In this document: piece after piece, positions 34,571 to 43,751 of the stretch
Layout: every line of letters starts with the position of its first letter
Numbering within the stretch: the first letter of the stretch is position 1
Source of the DNA: Aliikangiella coralliicola
Lineage (GTDB): Bacteria; Pseudomonadota; Gammaproteobacteria; Enterobacterales; Kangiellaceae
DNA length: 64,000 bases
Reading direction: 5' to 3'
NCBI RefSeq assembly: GCF_007004725.1
Contig: NZ_ML660166.1
Location: forward strand, 1-64,000
The notes under the pieces: generated by a model
The model's input: the letters and a program-made list of their open reading frames with translations, nothing else
The model's database searches: none
Told to the model about the DNA's origin: nothing
Program-made: the position numbers and the translations under genes

Positions 34571-35023
34571 TTATCTTTCCCCAGCCACCTGATTTTCTAA
34601 TCGGTCTATCGCCGCTAAAATTTCATCTGGGATACGACAGGTTTGTGCATCAGCGTAATTAAAATAAACGATCTCACCACGCCCCTTAGCTACAACTTTA
34701 TTCATTTTATGGCTAAAAACTTCGTAGTGCTGACTAAAGCGCTTCTCTTTAATTTCAGTAACTTTCGCGCCGACGGTAATTTTATCCGGGTAGGTTAAAG
34801 GAGCTAGATATTTACATTCCGTCTCGCCTAAAATCGGTCCAATTTTAGTTTTCTGCATCAGGGCATTAATGTTGGTTCGTTCGAAATATTCGATGCGCGC
34901 ATTTTCAAAATAACGGAAATAAACAGTGTTGTTAATATGATTAAACGCGTCCATATCACCCCATATAATATCCTGAGCGATAGTCACTGAATATTGTGAT
35001 TTAAATTGTTCTATTGCATTCAC
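34571..35023 (-). CDS. Acyl-CoA thioesterase (hotdog fold, YbgC/4HBT-like)
   Basis: Short hotdog thioesterase of about 150 residues. The catalytic region reads IIWGDMDAFNHINNTVYFRYFENARIEY, with Asp in the WGDMD motif. GTG at 35023 is preferred, with AAGGAAAG upstream; the longer TTG-started frame to 35056 has no such site. Likely hydrolyses small acyl-CoAs in the cytoplasm. It ends close to the gene at 34129, which runs convergently. The HxlR-type gene follows upstream on the same strand with a short gap, so they may be co-transcribed. Confidence 0.88.
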   Translation of the reverse strand: MNAIEQFKSQYSVTIAQDIIWGDMDAFNHINNTVYFRYFENARIEYFERTNINALMQKTKIGPILGETECKYLAPLTYPDKITVGAKVTEIKEKRFSQHYEVFSHKMNKVVAKGRGEIVYFNYADAQTCRIPDEILAAIDRLENQVAGER

Positions 35024-35100
35024 TAAGACTTTCCTTATTGGTGTGGTTAGTGCCAAATTTGTCGAAATTATGATCGCAGTTCAGTCTGGCTATCGTTATT

Positions 35101-35487
35101 TTATTCAGACTGATGGGCTTTTTCATACTCACTACCCCATGCACAGAGCAAATCTAACGCGGGGTTCAATTTTTCAGCCAGTTCTGTAGAGGTGTACTCT
35201 ACTTTAGGTGGAACTTCCGCATAGACAACACGTTTAACCAATTTGTCTTTTTCCAGTTCTCTCAGCTGTTGAGTAAGCATTTTCTGAGTGATTTTGGGGA
35301 TAACGCGTTTCAACTCACCGAACCTCAGAGTTTGACCTCTTAGCTGATATAGGATGATCACCTTCCACTTCCCGCCGATTACATTTATCGCGGTAGTTAC
35401 CGGACAATTGGCCATATCACGACCTTGAGCATTATGCTCGGATTCATCAAAATTTTTTTCGTGGCTAGAAGCCTTAATTTTAGCCAT
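35101..35487 (-). CDS. HxlR-family transcriptional regulator
   Basis: Small winged-helix regulator of 128 residues. It has the family hallmarks: NCPVTTAINVIGGKWKVIILYQL (Cys near residue 28), LRFGELKRVIPKITQKMLTQQLRELEKDKLV as the recognition region, and YTSTELAEKLNPAL. HxlR/YodB/HypR proteins often sense electrophiles through that conserved Cys. It faces a glutathione transferase and an Old Yellow Enzyme across a short gap with a palindrome, so it probably represses them until quinone or aldehyde stress. GAGG precedes the ATG. Confidence 0.92.
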   Translation of the reverse strand: MAKIKASSHEKNFDESEHNAQGRDMANCPVTTAINVIGGKWKVIILYQLRGQTLRFGELKRVIPKITQKMLTQQLRELEKDKLVKRVVYAEVPPKVEYTSTELAEKLNPALDLLCAWGSEYEKAHQSE

Positions 35488-35570
35488 TAGGCACCTCTTG
35501 GAAACTTACTATCATTTTCGTACGTACTTGTTAAGTCTATACTCCAACCTTATAGTTACATTGGTTTCTA

Positions 35571-35598
35571 AAGTATACCATGTATAAATAGTATACTT
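35571..35598. promoter_or_regulatory. Candidate HxlR operator palindrome
   Basis: AAGTATAC (35571-35578) and GTATACTT (35591-35598) are perfect inverted repeats with 12 bases between. They lie between the divergent HxlR and GST genes. HxlR-type sites are palindromic, so this is the natural candidate, but binding is inferred. Confidence 0.55.
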
Positions 35599-35741
35599 GC
35601 ACTATTTTTTATACTCGATTTTAAGCGCCTGTTTTGAGCCGACTTTATATCAAGCCTCAATCTCGATAACTAAATTGAGACATACTCAGCCTGAAAGCAG
35701 ACAAGAATCGAATCGACACTTAGTCAACAAGGATTATTATT

Positions 35742-36398
35742 ATGTCATTACAGCCAATAGAACTTATCAGTTTTAAAACATGTCCTTTTGTACAGCGATC
35801 AGTAATTACACTTTTAAAAAAGAACATTGAGTTTAAAATTACCTACATCGATCTAGCCAATAAGCCTGACTGGTTCTTAGAAATTTCTCCACTGGGAAAA
35901 GTGCCAGTCGTCAAATACGGCGACAATATTTTGTTTGAATCAGCCGTTATCAACGAGTTTCTCGATGAAATAACACCAGACAGACTCATGCCCGAAGATC
36001 CATTACAAAAAGCCAAAGACAGGGCATGGATCGAATATATCAGCCAAGTACTAGTGAATCAGTTCGTGATGTCGGTTGCGGACAATCAGAGCGACTTTGA
36101 AAAACACTCAACGTCTTTAACCGAAAAACTCCAAAGACTGGAAACGATTATTAGCGACGATGCCTATTTCAATGGCGCGAATTTTTCGTTAGTCGATACA
36201 GCACTGGCGCCTCTTTTTACTCGCTTTGACATTATGGCTAATACATTTCAAAAAAACTTCCTGGCCGACTTTCCAAAACTGGCAGCGCTCGGCAAACGTT
36301 TGACTCGTTTCGATTTCGTTAAGAAGTCAGTGGTTGATAACTTTGAAGAAGTCTATGTCGATTATCTAAAAGGAAAAAACAGCTACTTAACAGCTTAA
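35742..36398 (+). CDS. Glutathione S-transferase family protein
   Basis: The N-terminal thioredoxin-like domain begins ELISFKTCPFVQRSVITLLKK, with a CPF active-site motif (Cys14) as in omega/CLIC-type GSTs. SPLGKVPVVKYGD and LFESAVINEFLDE complete the glutathione site. The C-terminal all-helical domain spans about 85-210. AAGGA precedes the ATG. Together with the divergent HxlR regulator and the downstream Old Yellow Enzyme it suggests an electrophile detoxification unit. Confidence 0.92.
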   Translation: MSLQPIELISFKTCPFVQRSVITLLKKNIEFKITYIDLANKPDWFLEISPLGKVPVVKYGDNILFESAVINEFLDEITPDRLMPEDPLQKAKDRAWIEYISQVLVNQFVMSVADNQSDFEKHSTSLTEKLQRLETIISDDAYFNGANFSLVDTALAPLFTRFDIMANTFQKNFLADFPKLAALGKRLTRFDFVKKSVVDNFEEVYVDYLKGKNSYLTA

Positions 36399-36472
36399 TT
36401 TTTCTAAATTAAACACGCACAATTTTGTAACTAATTCTTAAACTGAAAACTTATACAAAACAGGATCAAAAC

Positions 36473-37567
36473 ATGTCTTACGATCATTTATTTAGCGAAG
36501 CAAAGTTGGGAGACTTAACGCTCCCCCATCGCATTATAATGGCACCATTAACTCGTTCTCGCTCTGCTCAGCCTGGAGACGTACCTCAGGACTTAAATGT
36601 AACTTATTATCAACAACGATCAACCGCTGCGCTGATTATCAGTGAGGCGACACAAATATCTCCGCAAGGTAAAGGTTACGCATACACGCCGGGAATTCAT
36701 TCTAATGAACAAATCCAGGGTTGGAAAAAAATTACCGACGCAGTTCATCAACGAGGTTCAAAAATATTTCTCCAACTTTGGCATGTCGGTCGAGTATCAC
36801 ATTCAAGTTTACAACCCGACGGCGTTTTACCTGTAGCACCTTCGGCAATAGCACCTGAAGGTCAGGCATTTACTGAAGAAGGTTTCAAAGATTTTGAAAT
36901 TCCCAGAGCGCTAGAAACGAATGAAATATCCGGTATTGTAGAGCAATACAAGATAGCTGCGATTAATGCCAAAACAGCTGGATTTGATGGTGTAGAAGTT
37001 CACGCTGCCAATGGCTATTTACTTGACCAGTTTTTAAAAGACGGCACGAATAAACGAACCGACGAATACGGTGGTTCATTGGAAAACAGGGTTCGTTTAA
37101 CGATTGAAGTCATCAAAGCAGTTAGTGAAGTTTGGTCCGGCGATCGAGTCGGTATACGCCTTTCACCGACAGGCACATTTAATTCAATGTCTGATAGCGA
37201 CCCTCAATCGTTATTTAACCATCTCGTTGAGAAGCTCAATGCATTTAATTTGGCTTACATTCACGTCGTCGAAAGATTTGGTGATGTCAATGATGAGTCC
37301 TTTGACTTTGCTCTACTACGTCAGCGATTTAATGGTGCTTATATTGCAAATGGTGGTTATACCGGCGAGTCAGCGGAAAAAAGTTTAGGTGATAATCAAA
37401 GTGACTTTATTGCATTCGGAACGCCCTTTATTTCAAACCCTGACCTGCCGCTAAGATTAAAAAAGGGCGCAAAATTAAACGACGCAGATCCCAATACTTT
37501 TTACGGTGGAAATGAGGAAGGTTATACCGATTATCCATCTCTTGAACAAGAATTGAGACCCGCTTAA
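36473..37567 (+). CDS. nemA: Old Yellow Enzyme-type alkene reductase (NemA-like)
   Basis: FMN-dependent ene-reductase of 364 residues in a TIM barrel. It opens LFSEAKLGDLTLPHRIIMAPLTRSRS. The substrate and flavin residues are visible in QLWHVGRVSH, FDGVEVHAANGYLLDQFLKDGTNKRTDEYGG and IANGGYTGESAE. The HAAN motif (in place of HGAH) is the NemA/OYE form. It likely reduces activated alkenes or nitro compounds. It starts 74 bases after the GST gene and is probably in the same operon. A terminator follows. Confidence 0.93.
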   Translation: MSYDHLFSEAKLGDLTLPHRIIMAPLTRSRSAQPGDVPQDLNVTYYQQRSTAALIISEATQISPQGKGYAYTPGIHSNEQIQGWKKITDAVHQRGSKIFLQLWHVGRVSHSSLQPDGVLPVAPSAIAPEGQAFTEEGFKDFEIPRALETNEISGIVEQYKIAAINAKTAGFDGVEVHAANGYLLDQFLKDGTNKRTDEYGGSLENRVRLTIEVIKAVSEVWSGDRVGIRLSPTGTFNSMSDSDPQSLFNHLVEKLNAFNLAYIHVVERFGDVNDESFDFALLRQRFNGAYIANGGYTGESAEKSLGDNQSDFIAFGTPFISNPDLPLRLKKGAKLNDADPNTFYGGNEEGYTDYPSLEQELRPA

Positions 37568-37603
37568 ATAAAGCATTCAGGTATTGCTCCAACCCCCAAC
37601 CTT

Positions 37604-37645
37604 CCCCGGTAAATATTACGCTAAATATTTACCGGGGCTTTTATT
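37604..37645 (+). terminator. Intrinsic terminator after nemA-like gene
   Basis: CCCCGGTAAATATT (37604-37617) pairs perfectly with AATATTTACCGGGG (37624-37637), loop of 6, followed by CTTTTATT. It closes the GST-OYE operon. Confidence 0.9.
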
Positions 37646-37749
37646 ATTCGTTGTTTGAGTTTCTTCTAATCTTTAGTCACGGCCAACCATGAACTTTAAC
37701 ACGATTAACTTCGACTATTTTTTAATGCGGCAAACTAGCTAACCTGAAA

Positions 37750-38967
37750 TTAGCTATGCTCAAAATAAATCCGATAACAGGAAGACCAGATTGGATAAGG
37801 AACATCCATAAGATAACAGACAAAATCTTTTTTATTTAAATCTGCGCAACGAAACAAAAAGTCGGTTAGATAACCATACTCATACCCTTCAACGCCAGAA
37901 GCAATCGGCGAGTCCTGGTTAACAATTCTTAGCTCGGGAAATTCAGGAAATCGATCATCCCATATTTCATCAACACTTAATTGACCTTCAGGAATTGAAT
38001 TATTTGCCGAATAACAGCCGACATTGACACTGCTACACATATCGAGTTTTTTCTCCATAAAAACCATCATAACTAGTCGCTTGGTAGGGTTTTTAATTGA
38101 GATGGCAGTTGAGCTACTTTTGGTATCACTATTTAGCGGATTTTTAATTTCATCGGGATTACAAAAAACAAAAGTCGCATCAAAAGGATTATGTTTATTT
38201 TTTACGTTGTTAAACACAAGGCAAGAACGATTAGCGGAATAACCTGAATAACCATGAACCAATTCCGGGCTAGAGTAATCTTGCGCGATGCCGACATGAA
38301 ATTGATCATCACCAATTTTCGAATCACGCATCACAATTTCCGGGCCTCTGAATCCAGGCACATTTAAATGCGTGTAGTGTTGGAAAAACGGCCTAGCACT
38401 ACTAGAATGTTGTATATTTTGTTTGGAAACCAACGCAAACTCTTTAAGAAAACTTGGATCTTTTTCGCTTTCTGTCAACACATAAGTACAAAATAAAAAA
38501 TCAGTACTTTCGCCAATTAGATCTCGCATCGCTTCGTAGTGACGCATACGACTATTTTTTTTGTCGCTGTGAGATGCATCGGAAAGAGATTTGTCCGGCA
38601 TTTCGGTTAACAGTCTTTTTAATTCAGAATGCGAACGACCATACTGTTTAATAGTTACCTGGAATGCTTCCAGCGCTTTTCGCGCCTCGGTAATTAAAAC
38701 GCCTTTAATTTGTTTCGCTTCACAAAGATCAACAAACTCTTGCATTCCTGCCGTGCCTGGCGCCAGACAAATGACGTCTTTGCCATCGTGGCTTTTATTG
38801 ACGGCATTCAGTACTCTTTGACTATTTGAGCGATTTATTCCCAACCAGTTAGACATGCCTGCAATACTGCAGGCTGATTTTGGAAACTCCCTGATCAAAT
38901 TGCGAATCACATTTTTGAGTTGTTCGCCGGTTCGGTTTAATACCATTAAATCTTGCTTGCTTAACAT
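37750..38967 (-). CDS. Hypothetical protein with possible N-terminal winged helix
   Basis: This 405-residue protein is well coded but I do not recognise its family. The N-terminal ~70 residues (NVIRNLIREFPKSACSIAGMSNWLGINRSNSQRVLNAV) look like a helix-turn-helix. The middle contains helical segments, and the C-terminal ~200 residues are mixed alpha/beta with a ligand-domain look (DQFHVGIAQDYSSPEL; KRLVMMVFMEKKLDMCSSVNVGCY). A transcription regulator is possible but not shown. It is divergent from the large TonB receptor gene at 39546. Confidence 0.85.
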   Translation of the reverse strand: MLSKQDLMVLNRTGEQLKNVIRNLIREFPKSACSIAGMSNWLGINRSNSQRVLNAVNKSHDGKDVICLAPGTAGMQEFVDLCEAKQIKGVLITEARKALEAFQVTIKQYGRSHSELKRLLTEMPDKSLSDASHSDKKNSRMRHYEAMRDLIGESTDFLFCTYVLTESEKDPSFLKEFALVSKQNIQHSSSARPFFQHYTHLNVPGFRGPEIVMRDSKIGDDQFHVGIAQDYSSPELVHGYSGYSANRSCLVFNNVKNKHNPFDATFVFCNPDEIKNPLNSDTKSSSTAISIKNPTKRLVMMVFMEKKLDMCSSVNVGCYSANNSIPEGQLSVDEIWDDRFPEFPELRIVNQDSPIASGVEGYEYGYLTDFLFRCADLNKKDFVCYLMDVPYPIWSSCYRIYFEHS

Positions 38968-39545
38968 TCTTTCGTCGAATTCCTGTATTTAATATCAGTC
39001 TTTTTTACTTCACCAGGTTGCAATCTGAACGAATCAAGATACTAGCCCAAGCTTTGCACAGAATACTTGTTTTTTAACACCAAAATAGCTTTTGTTATTC
39101 ATAAGCGGTAATTGAGCATAATATAAACAGCCTGAAAACCTAAAACAATTTAACCAAAATATTTTTCCAGAACCGAATATTCTATTAAATCTCAATAAGT
39201 TATGGTCCAAGAGCATACCATAACAAAAGCAACCATCCAATTTTTTGATGTTGTTACAACAAAAATATCGAGGTTATTTTTTTAAAATCAATTTGCCCCA
39301 CTTTCCCCAAACTGTTAGGTTTTAGTGACTATCTTAGATACTATCTTAGATGGTTTCAGGGGAATTTGATATTGAATAATAAACGCAAACTGGTATTTCG
39401 CAGTTTTTATGTACTGTTTCCTGGTTATTTTGATCTGCCAAAAAATAACCGGTTGTCGCGTTGTTTCAACTTTTGAATCCTTTTGTATCTGTCAGAGAAA
39501 ACGCATTTTCCTGAGGGGTAGGTATTTAAAATTCGGAGAATAATA
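38968..39545. other. Regulatory gap upstream of TonB receptor
   Basis: About 580 bases between divergent genes. It contains a perfect 12-bp tandem repeat (ACTATCTTAGAT at 39328-39339 and 39340-39351). The receptor ATG has GGAG 7 bases upstream. No gene seen: a 68-residue minus frame near 39034 is not coding-like. Confidence 0.5.
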
Positions 39546-42545
39546 ATGCAACCTAAACACAACTACAGTCGGCTCTCCAAAGCAGTTCGGGGAGTTCTCA
39601 CAATTGCAACGGCATCGATGTTGATTAGTCAGCCCTCCTTTGCCGCAGAAGTAGATGAAGATAAAGATTCAGAAAAAATTGTCGTCACAGGCTCTCGTAT
39701 TGAGCGTTCTAGTGCACAGATGACGACACCAACCACTGTTATTGACTCTAAGACTATTGAACAGTCAGGGGTTAAAAACATTGGTGACTTACTCCATCGT
39801 ATGCCAGCACTGCTAGATGGAATCGGGAGTAACAATATTAACGATAATGGTGCATCTGGAGGAACCGCAGACATTAGTCAGGGCGGTTTAGAAAACGCCA
39901 ACCTCAGGGGCCTCGGAGTTAACCGAACATTGGTTCTTGTAAATGGTCGGCGCCATGTACCGGGTTCTTCAACCTCATCGGCAGTAGACCTTGCAATGAT
40001 TCCTGCCACACTCATTGAAAGAATTGAAATTATTACTGGTGGTGCATCTGCAATCTATGGTGCAGACGCAGTTACCGGTGTAATCAACATCATTTTAAAA
40101 AGTGATTTTGAGGGCACGCTACTAGATGTTAGTGCAGGAACAACTGCTGAAAGTGACGGCGATAGTCAAAATCTGGCAATTACCTGGGGCAGTAATTTTT
40201 CAGACGGCAAAGGAAATATCACACTTCACGCAACCTACTCAGACGATGAAGAAATTCCAATGTCAGCAAGGGATTACGCGAATAGAGATCCTGGCTTTTT
40301 GCCAAATCCACAGAATGTAAACTCAGAAGATGGCATTCCTGATACTATTTTCGCTCAAGATGTTCGTTTCCAGGCACTCAGTGAAGAAGGTTTATTTTAC
40401 GTTCCAAACGCTAATTATCAGTTTGGAAATACACCAATCACCGATTTACCTTTCCCTACATTTGCCAATGACCCACTTTTCCTTCCGTTCGGAAGAGTAG
40501 GTTTCGATACATTCACCATCGATCGAGACGATGGTTCATTCAGACCTTTCGTCGCAGGCCAGAATTGCGGTGTCGTTCCATGTGATGGCGGTGATGGTTT
40601 TCGAACGCAAGAAACAAATACGCTAAAAGTTCCCAGCGAAAGAATTTCTTTTAATGCGAGCGGCCGGTACGATGTGAATCCTGATTTAAGACTATTTGCC
40701 GAAGCTAAGTACGGTAAAACAGAATCCGCGGCTTCCGGACAGGCGAGTGTTTTCCATGACGATAACTTTGGGCCATTAATCACGATAAGAAGTGATAATC
40801 CGTTCCGCCCGCAAGAATTAGTCACATTAATGAATGACAGAAACCTCGATGTTGTTGCACTCGCAGTCGTCGGACTTAATTCTCGTTCAGTTAACACAAG
40901 AGAAACGACGCAATTCACATTCGGTGGTGAAGGCAGTTTCGGTGGTAACTACGACTATAACTTTTATGTTCAACATGGCAAAGTTGAAGGTGAATTTCTT
41001 AGTCAAGACCTACTCAACGAACGCTACTATGAAGCGCTAGATGCGGTTGCTGATGCCAATGGCAATCCAGTCTGTCGAAGTGGTAATGCCGCTTGTGTCG
41101 CGTTTAACCCGATTAACAATCTAGCCTCGCGAGAAGCGCTTAACTATGCATCAGTAATGCTCAAGAGTGACAGCGAGATTACACAAACAATAGGTTCCTT
41201 CTCAATTAGTGGAGATTGGTTTGAAGCACCAGCAGGTACTGCTGAGTTTGCTGCTGGAATAGACTACCGACGTGAAACTGCAAAAAGTAATCCAGACCCA
41301 TTGTCTCAAGCAAGAGACGCCGACGGCATAGGCTCAGGATTAGTTGGTTCGACGACTGGACCTAGTCGCGAACAAAACTCTTTCATACTACCGGTAAAAG
41401 GTGATTACGACGTTAAAGAACTATACGCCGAAACGATTATTCCTCTAGTAATGGACGAAACACTTATAGATTCACTCGAACTCGAAGCAGCAGTAAGGTA
41501 TGCAGATCAAAGCGAGACCGGTGCCGACACCACTTACAAAACTGGGATAAACTGGGGTTTGAATAGCACTTTTCGAACTCGCGTAACCTACTCTAAAGCT
41601 GTTCGAGCGCCCAATATTCAAGAGCTATTTGCGCCACAACAAATTTCAGGAGCCTTTGTAACGGATCCTTGTCACGCAGGCAATTTGGCAAGTCGACCTC
41701 AAGATCCAAACGATCCGCATCGCGTGAATTGTGCAGCATTAGGTTTGGCACCAGATTTCCAATCTCAGGCAGCTTTCGGCACGCGTATTTTAATTAGTGA
41801 GGGAAATCCCGAATTAAATCCAGAAGAAGCGGAAACTCTGACGGTTGGTTTTGTGGTTACTCCTAATAATAACTTTAGTTTTACCGCAGATTATTGGGAT
41901 ATTGAAATTACTGATGCAATTACCAATTTTGATCCTAATGACATCCTTAGAAACTGTGTCAGCGGTGAAGCACTAAACCCGGCATTTTGTGGTTTAATCA
42001 ATCGCGACGCGAGTGGCCAGATCGTTAATATGAGTTCACAAGCGATTAACGCTGCAAAATTTGTGGCCAGCGGTACTGATGTAGAAGCACGATATACTTG
42101 GGAACTTAATTCAGGATTGCTAAGTTTATCGTTTAACGGAACTTATTTAGATAAACGAGAATTTTTCCAGAATCCAGACGACCCAGAAGATGTAACCAGT
42201 CTAGCAGGACAAGTTGGAACTCCTCGGTTTAGAGCGCTAATAAATACTTCTTACAGCAACGATGATTTCTCAGCCACCTGGTCTATGAGTTACATTGGTG
42301 AGAGCACATTTAACAAGCTCGCGTTACCAGAACAGTACCCAACCGAGTTTGATAATAAGGTTGAAGCTTTTACCTATCATAATCTTAACTTCAACTATCG
42401 CTTTACTGATGACCTCAGTGTTTATCTTGGTATCGATAATGTGACCAATAAAGAACCTGTCAATCTGCCTAACTTGAACTCTGGTGGATTGTTATACGAT
42501 GGAATTGGAAGAAAATACTACGCAGGAGTGCAAATTTCCCTATAG
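39546..42545 (+). CDS. TonB-dependent receptor, large (possibly peptide/oligosaccharide type)
   Basis: Outer-membrane receptor of 999 residues. A signal peptide (SKAVRGVLTIATASMLISQPSFA) precedes the plug domain (VVTGSRIERSS..., ENANLRGLGVNRTLVLVNGRRHV..., ERIEIITGGASAIYGADAVTGVINI), a long barrel and a C-terminal IGRKYYAGVQISL ending in the aromatic-rich beta signal. Its length and GSRIERSS/RGLG features match the marine gammaproteobacterial receptors used for organic nutrients rather than siderophores (family-level inference). No transporter or enzyme genes adjoin it. The unknown gene at 37750 faces it and could be its regulator. Confidence 0.92.
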   Translation: MQPKHNYSRLSKAVRGVLTIATASMLISQPSFAAEVDEDKDSEKIVVTGSRIERSSAQMTTPTTVIDSKTIEQSGVKNIGDLLHRMPALLDGIGSNNINDNGASGGTADISQGGLENANLRGLGVNRTLVLVNGRRHVPGSSTSSAVDLAMIPATLIERIEIITGGASAIYGADAVTGVINIILKSDFEGTLLDVSAGTTAESDGDSQNLAITWGSNFSDGKGNITLHATYSDDEEIPMSARDYANRDPGFLPNPQNVNSEDGIPDTIFAQDVRFQALSEEGLFYVPNANYQFGNTPITDLPFPTFANDPLFLPFGRVGFDTFTIDRDDGSFRPFVAGQNCGVVPCDGGDGFRTQETNTLKVPSERISFNASGRYDVNPDLRLFAEAKYGKTESAASGQASVFHDDNFGPLITIRSDNPFRPQELVTLMNDRNLDVVALAVVGLNSRSVNTRETTQFTFGGEGSFGGNYDYNFYVQHGKVEGEFLSQDLLNERYYEALDAVADANGNPVCRSGNAACVAFNPINNLASREALNYASVMLKSDSEITQTIGSFSISGDWFEAPAGTAEFAAGIDYRRETAKSNPDPLSQARDADGIGSGLVGSTTGPSREQNSFILPVKGDYDVKELYAETIIPLVMDETLIDSLELEAAVRYADQSETGADTTYKTGINWGLNSTFRTRVTYSKAVRAPNIQELFAPQQISGAFVTDPCHAGNLASRPQDPNDPHRVNCAALGLAPDFQSQAAFGTRILISEGNPELNPEEAETLTVGFVVTPNNNFSFTADYWDIEITDAITNFDPNDILRNCVSGEALNPAFCGLINRDASGQIVNMSSQAINAAKFVASGTDVEARYTWELNSGLLSLSFNGTYLDKREFFQNPDDPEDVTSLAGQVGTPRFRALINTSYSNDDFSATWSMSYIGESTFNKLALPEQYPTEFDNKVEAFTYHNLNFNYRFTDDLSVYLGIDNVTNKEPVNLPNLNSGGLLYDGIGRKYYAGVQISL

Positions 42546-42563
42546 ACTGTTGTTGTCTATTTA

Positions 42564-42590
42564 GCGCCACTTTATAGTGGCGCATTTTTA
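42564..42590 (+). terminator. Intrinsic terminator after TonB receptor
   Basis: GCGCCACT (42564-42571) pairs with AGTGGCGC (42576-42583) around a 4-base loop, followed by ATTTTTATTT. Placed 19 bases after the receptor stop. Confidence 0.9.
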
Positions 42591-42659
42591 TTTCTGATCT
42601 TGTTTTAGCTTTATCTTTCCTGGAACTACACCTAACCTCAATTTTTCACCTGATTTGCT

Positions 42660-43298
42660 TTAATGATAAGCAGGCAACATTTGAATTAATTTCTCTCTAA
42701 CCAACTGAGACACCAATGCGTGCCCTTTTGAGTTCGGGTGAACGCCATCGCCACTTAACAAAGACTCTTTATCATTTTGATTAAATGGTGAGTATAAATT
42801 CAAAAACTCAGACTCAGTTTCAACAGAGATTTTTTCTAAAATTAAATTATACTGCTGAATATCTAAATCATATCGTAGCTTATCGTGTTGATTGACTTTC
42901 CCCTCAATCGTATTCGATATCGGTAACAAACTTAGTATCAACACTTTGCAATCTTCCAATTTTGCTGTCGAAATAGCATCGGTAAGATTTCTAATGAAAT
43001 AGTTGGCTGGAACAATATTTTTATTTTTGTGAACAACAATATCATTAGCACCATAGGCAAAGATAACTAATGTTTTTTGCTTACCGATTTTTCTTGCTTT
43101 GAGTTCTACAGAAAATCGTTTGACCAGCCCATCAGTTGTCTCCCCTCCTATTCCCAGGTTATAGAGAAAAACTTCTTGCTTGAGCGAGTCAGCATATTGC
43201 TCAATGTATCCTTTTTTGAGTCTATCAACCCATCCACCATAGTTTTGATCGCATTCGCCAAAAACAATACTGTCGCCAAAACACAAAATGTTGACCAT
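42660..43298 (-). CDS. SGNH/GDSL hydrolase
   Basis: Esterase/lipase-type SGNH hydrolase of 212 residues with the four blocks visible: FGDSIVFGE (nucleophile Ser10, block I), GIGGETTDGLVKR (block II Gly), YGANDI (block III Asn) and LSGDGVHPNSKGH (block V Asp and His). No signal peptide, so likely cytoplasmic. The substrate is unknown; relatives act on short acyl esters. It is convergent with the TonB receptor. Confidence 0.92.
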   Translation of the reverse strand: MVNILCFGDSIVFGECDQNYGGWVDRLKKGYIEQYADSLKQEVFLYNLGIGGETTDGLVKRFSVELKARKIGKQKTLVIFAYGANDIVVHKNKNIVPANYFIRNLTDAISTAKLEDCKVLILSLLPISNTIEGKVNQHDKLRYDLDIQQYNLILEKISVETESEFLNLYSPFNQNDKESLLSGDGVHPNSKGHALVSQLVREKLIQMLPAYH

Positions 43299-43751
43299 CT
43301 TAAAAACTAACTCCTCAATTCAACAATTAAAAGCAATACTATTTTTAATTGTAAATACTTATAGCTGACTTAATATAAAATGCCTTTAAAAAACGAGTGG
43401 ATTTATACTGTCACTTTAAATTAATTCAGCGATAGGAAACTTTTTTCATTAACAACTTGATGAACCAGAGAGTCAACCACTACCAAACAGCCATGTCAAA
43501 AAATATACTCTTTACAAAACGTTTTATAATTAAGTGTTCGGTGAAAGATGGAACAACTGAAAACAGGTCATTAAGTTGAATGAAGCATCATTAACTCAAA
43601 ATCTACTGAGTTTCATGAGAGACTAAGGCAATTGTAATTAAGCTTTTGAATTTAGGAAAGAGGATTTAAAAAAAAGAGCGGGAAACCCGCTCTAATCAAC
43701 AACAACACATGTTAAACAGTTTTATTATCTATTCATTGAATGCAGCCTGAA
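43299..43751. other. Intergenic region with protease terminator
   Basis: About 450 bases. AGAGCGGG (43675-43682) pairs with CCCGCTCT (43686-43693) around AAA. On the minus strand it is followed by a T-run, so it terminates the protease gene that ends at 43752. The rest is A/T-rich and I see no gene. Confidence 0.7.
43664..43693 (-). terminator. Intrinsic terminator of the secreted protease gene
   Basis: Perfect 8-bp GC-rich stem with an AAA loop, followed on the minus strand by at least nine T (A-run at about 43667-43675 on the plus strand). Confidence 0.88.

Noticed and set aside
39034-39240. 68-residue minus frame upstream of the TonB receptor
   Set aside because: No binding site, unusual aromatic-rich composition, and it lies in the shared promoter region.
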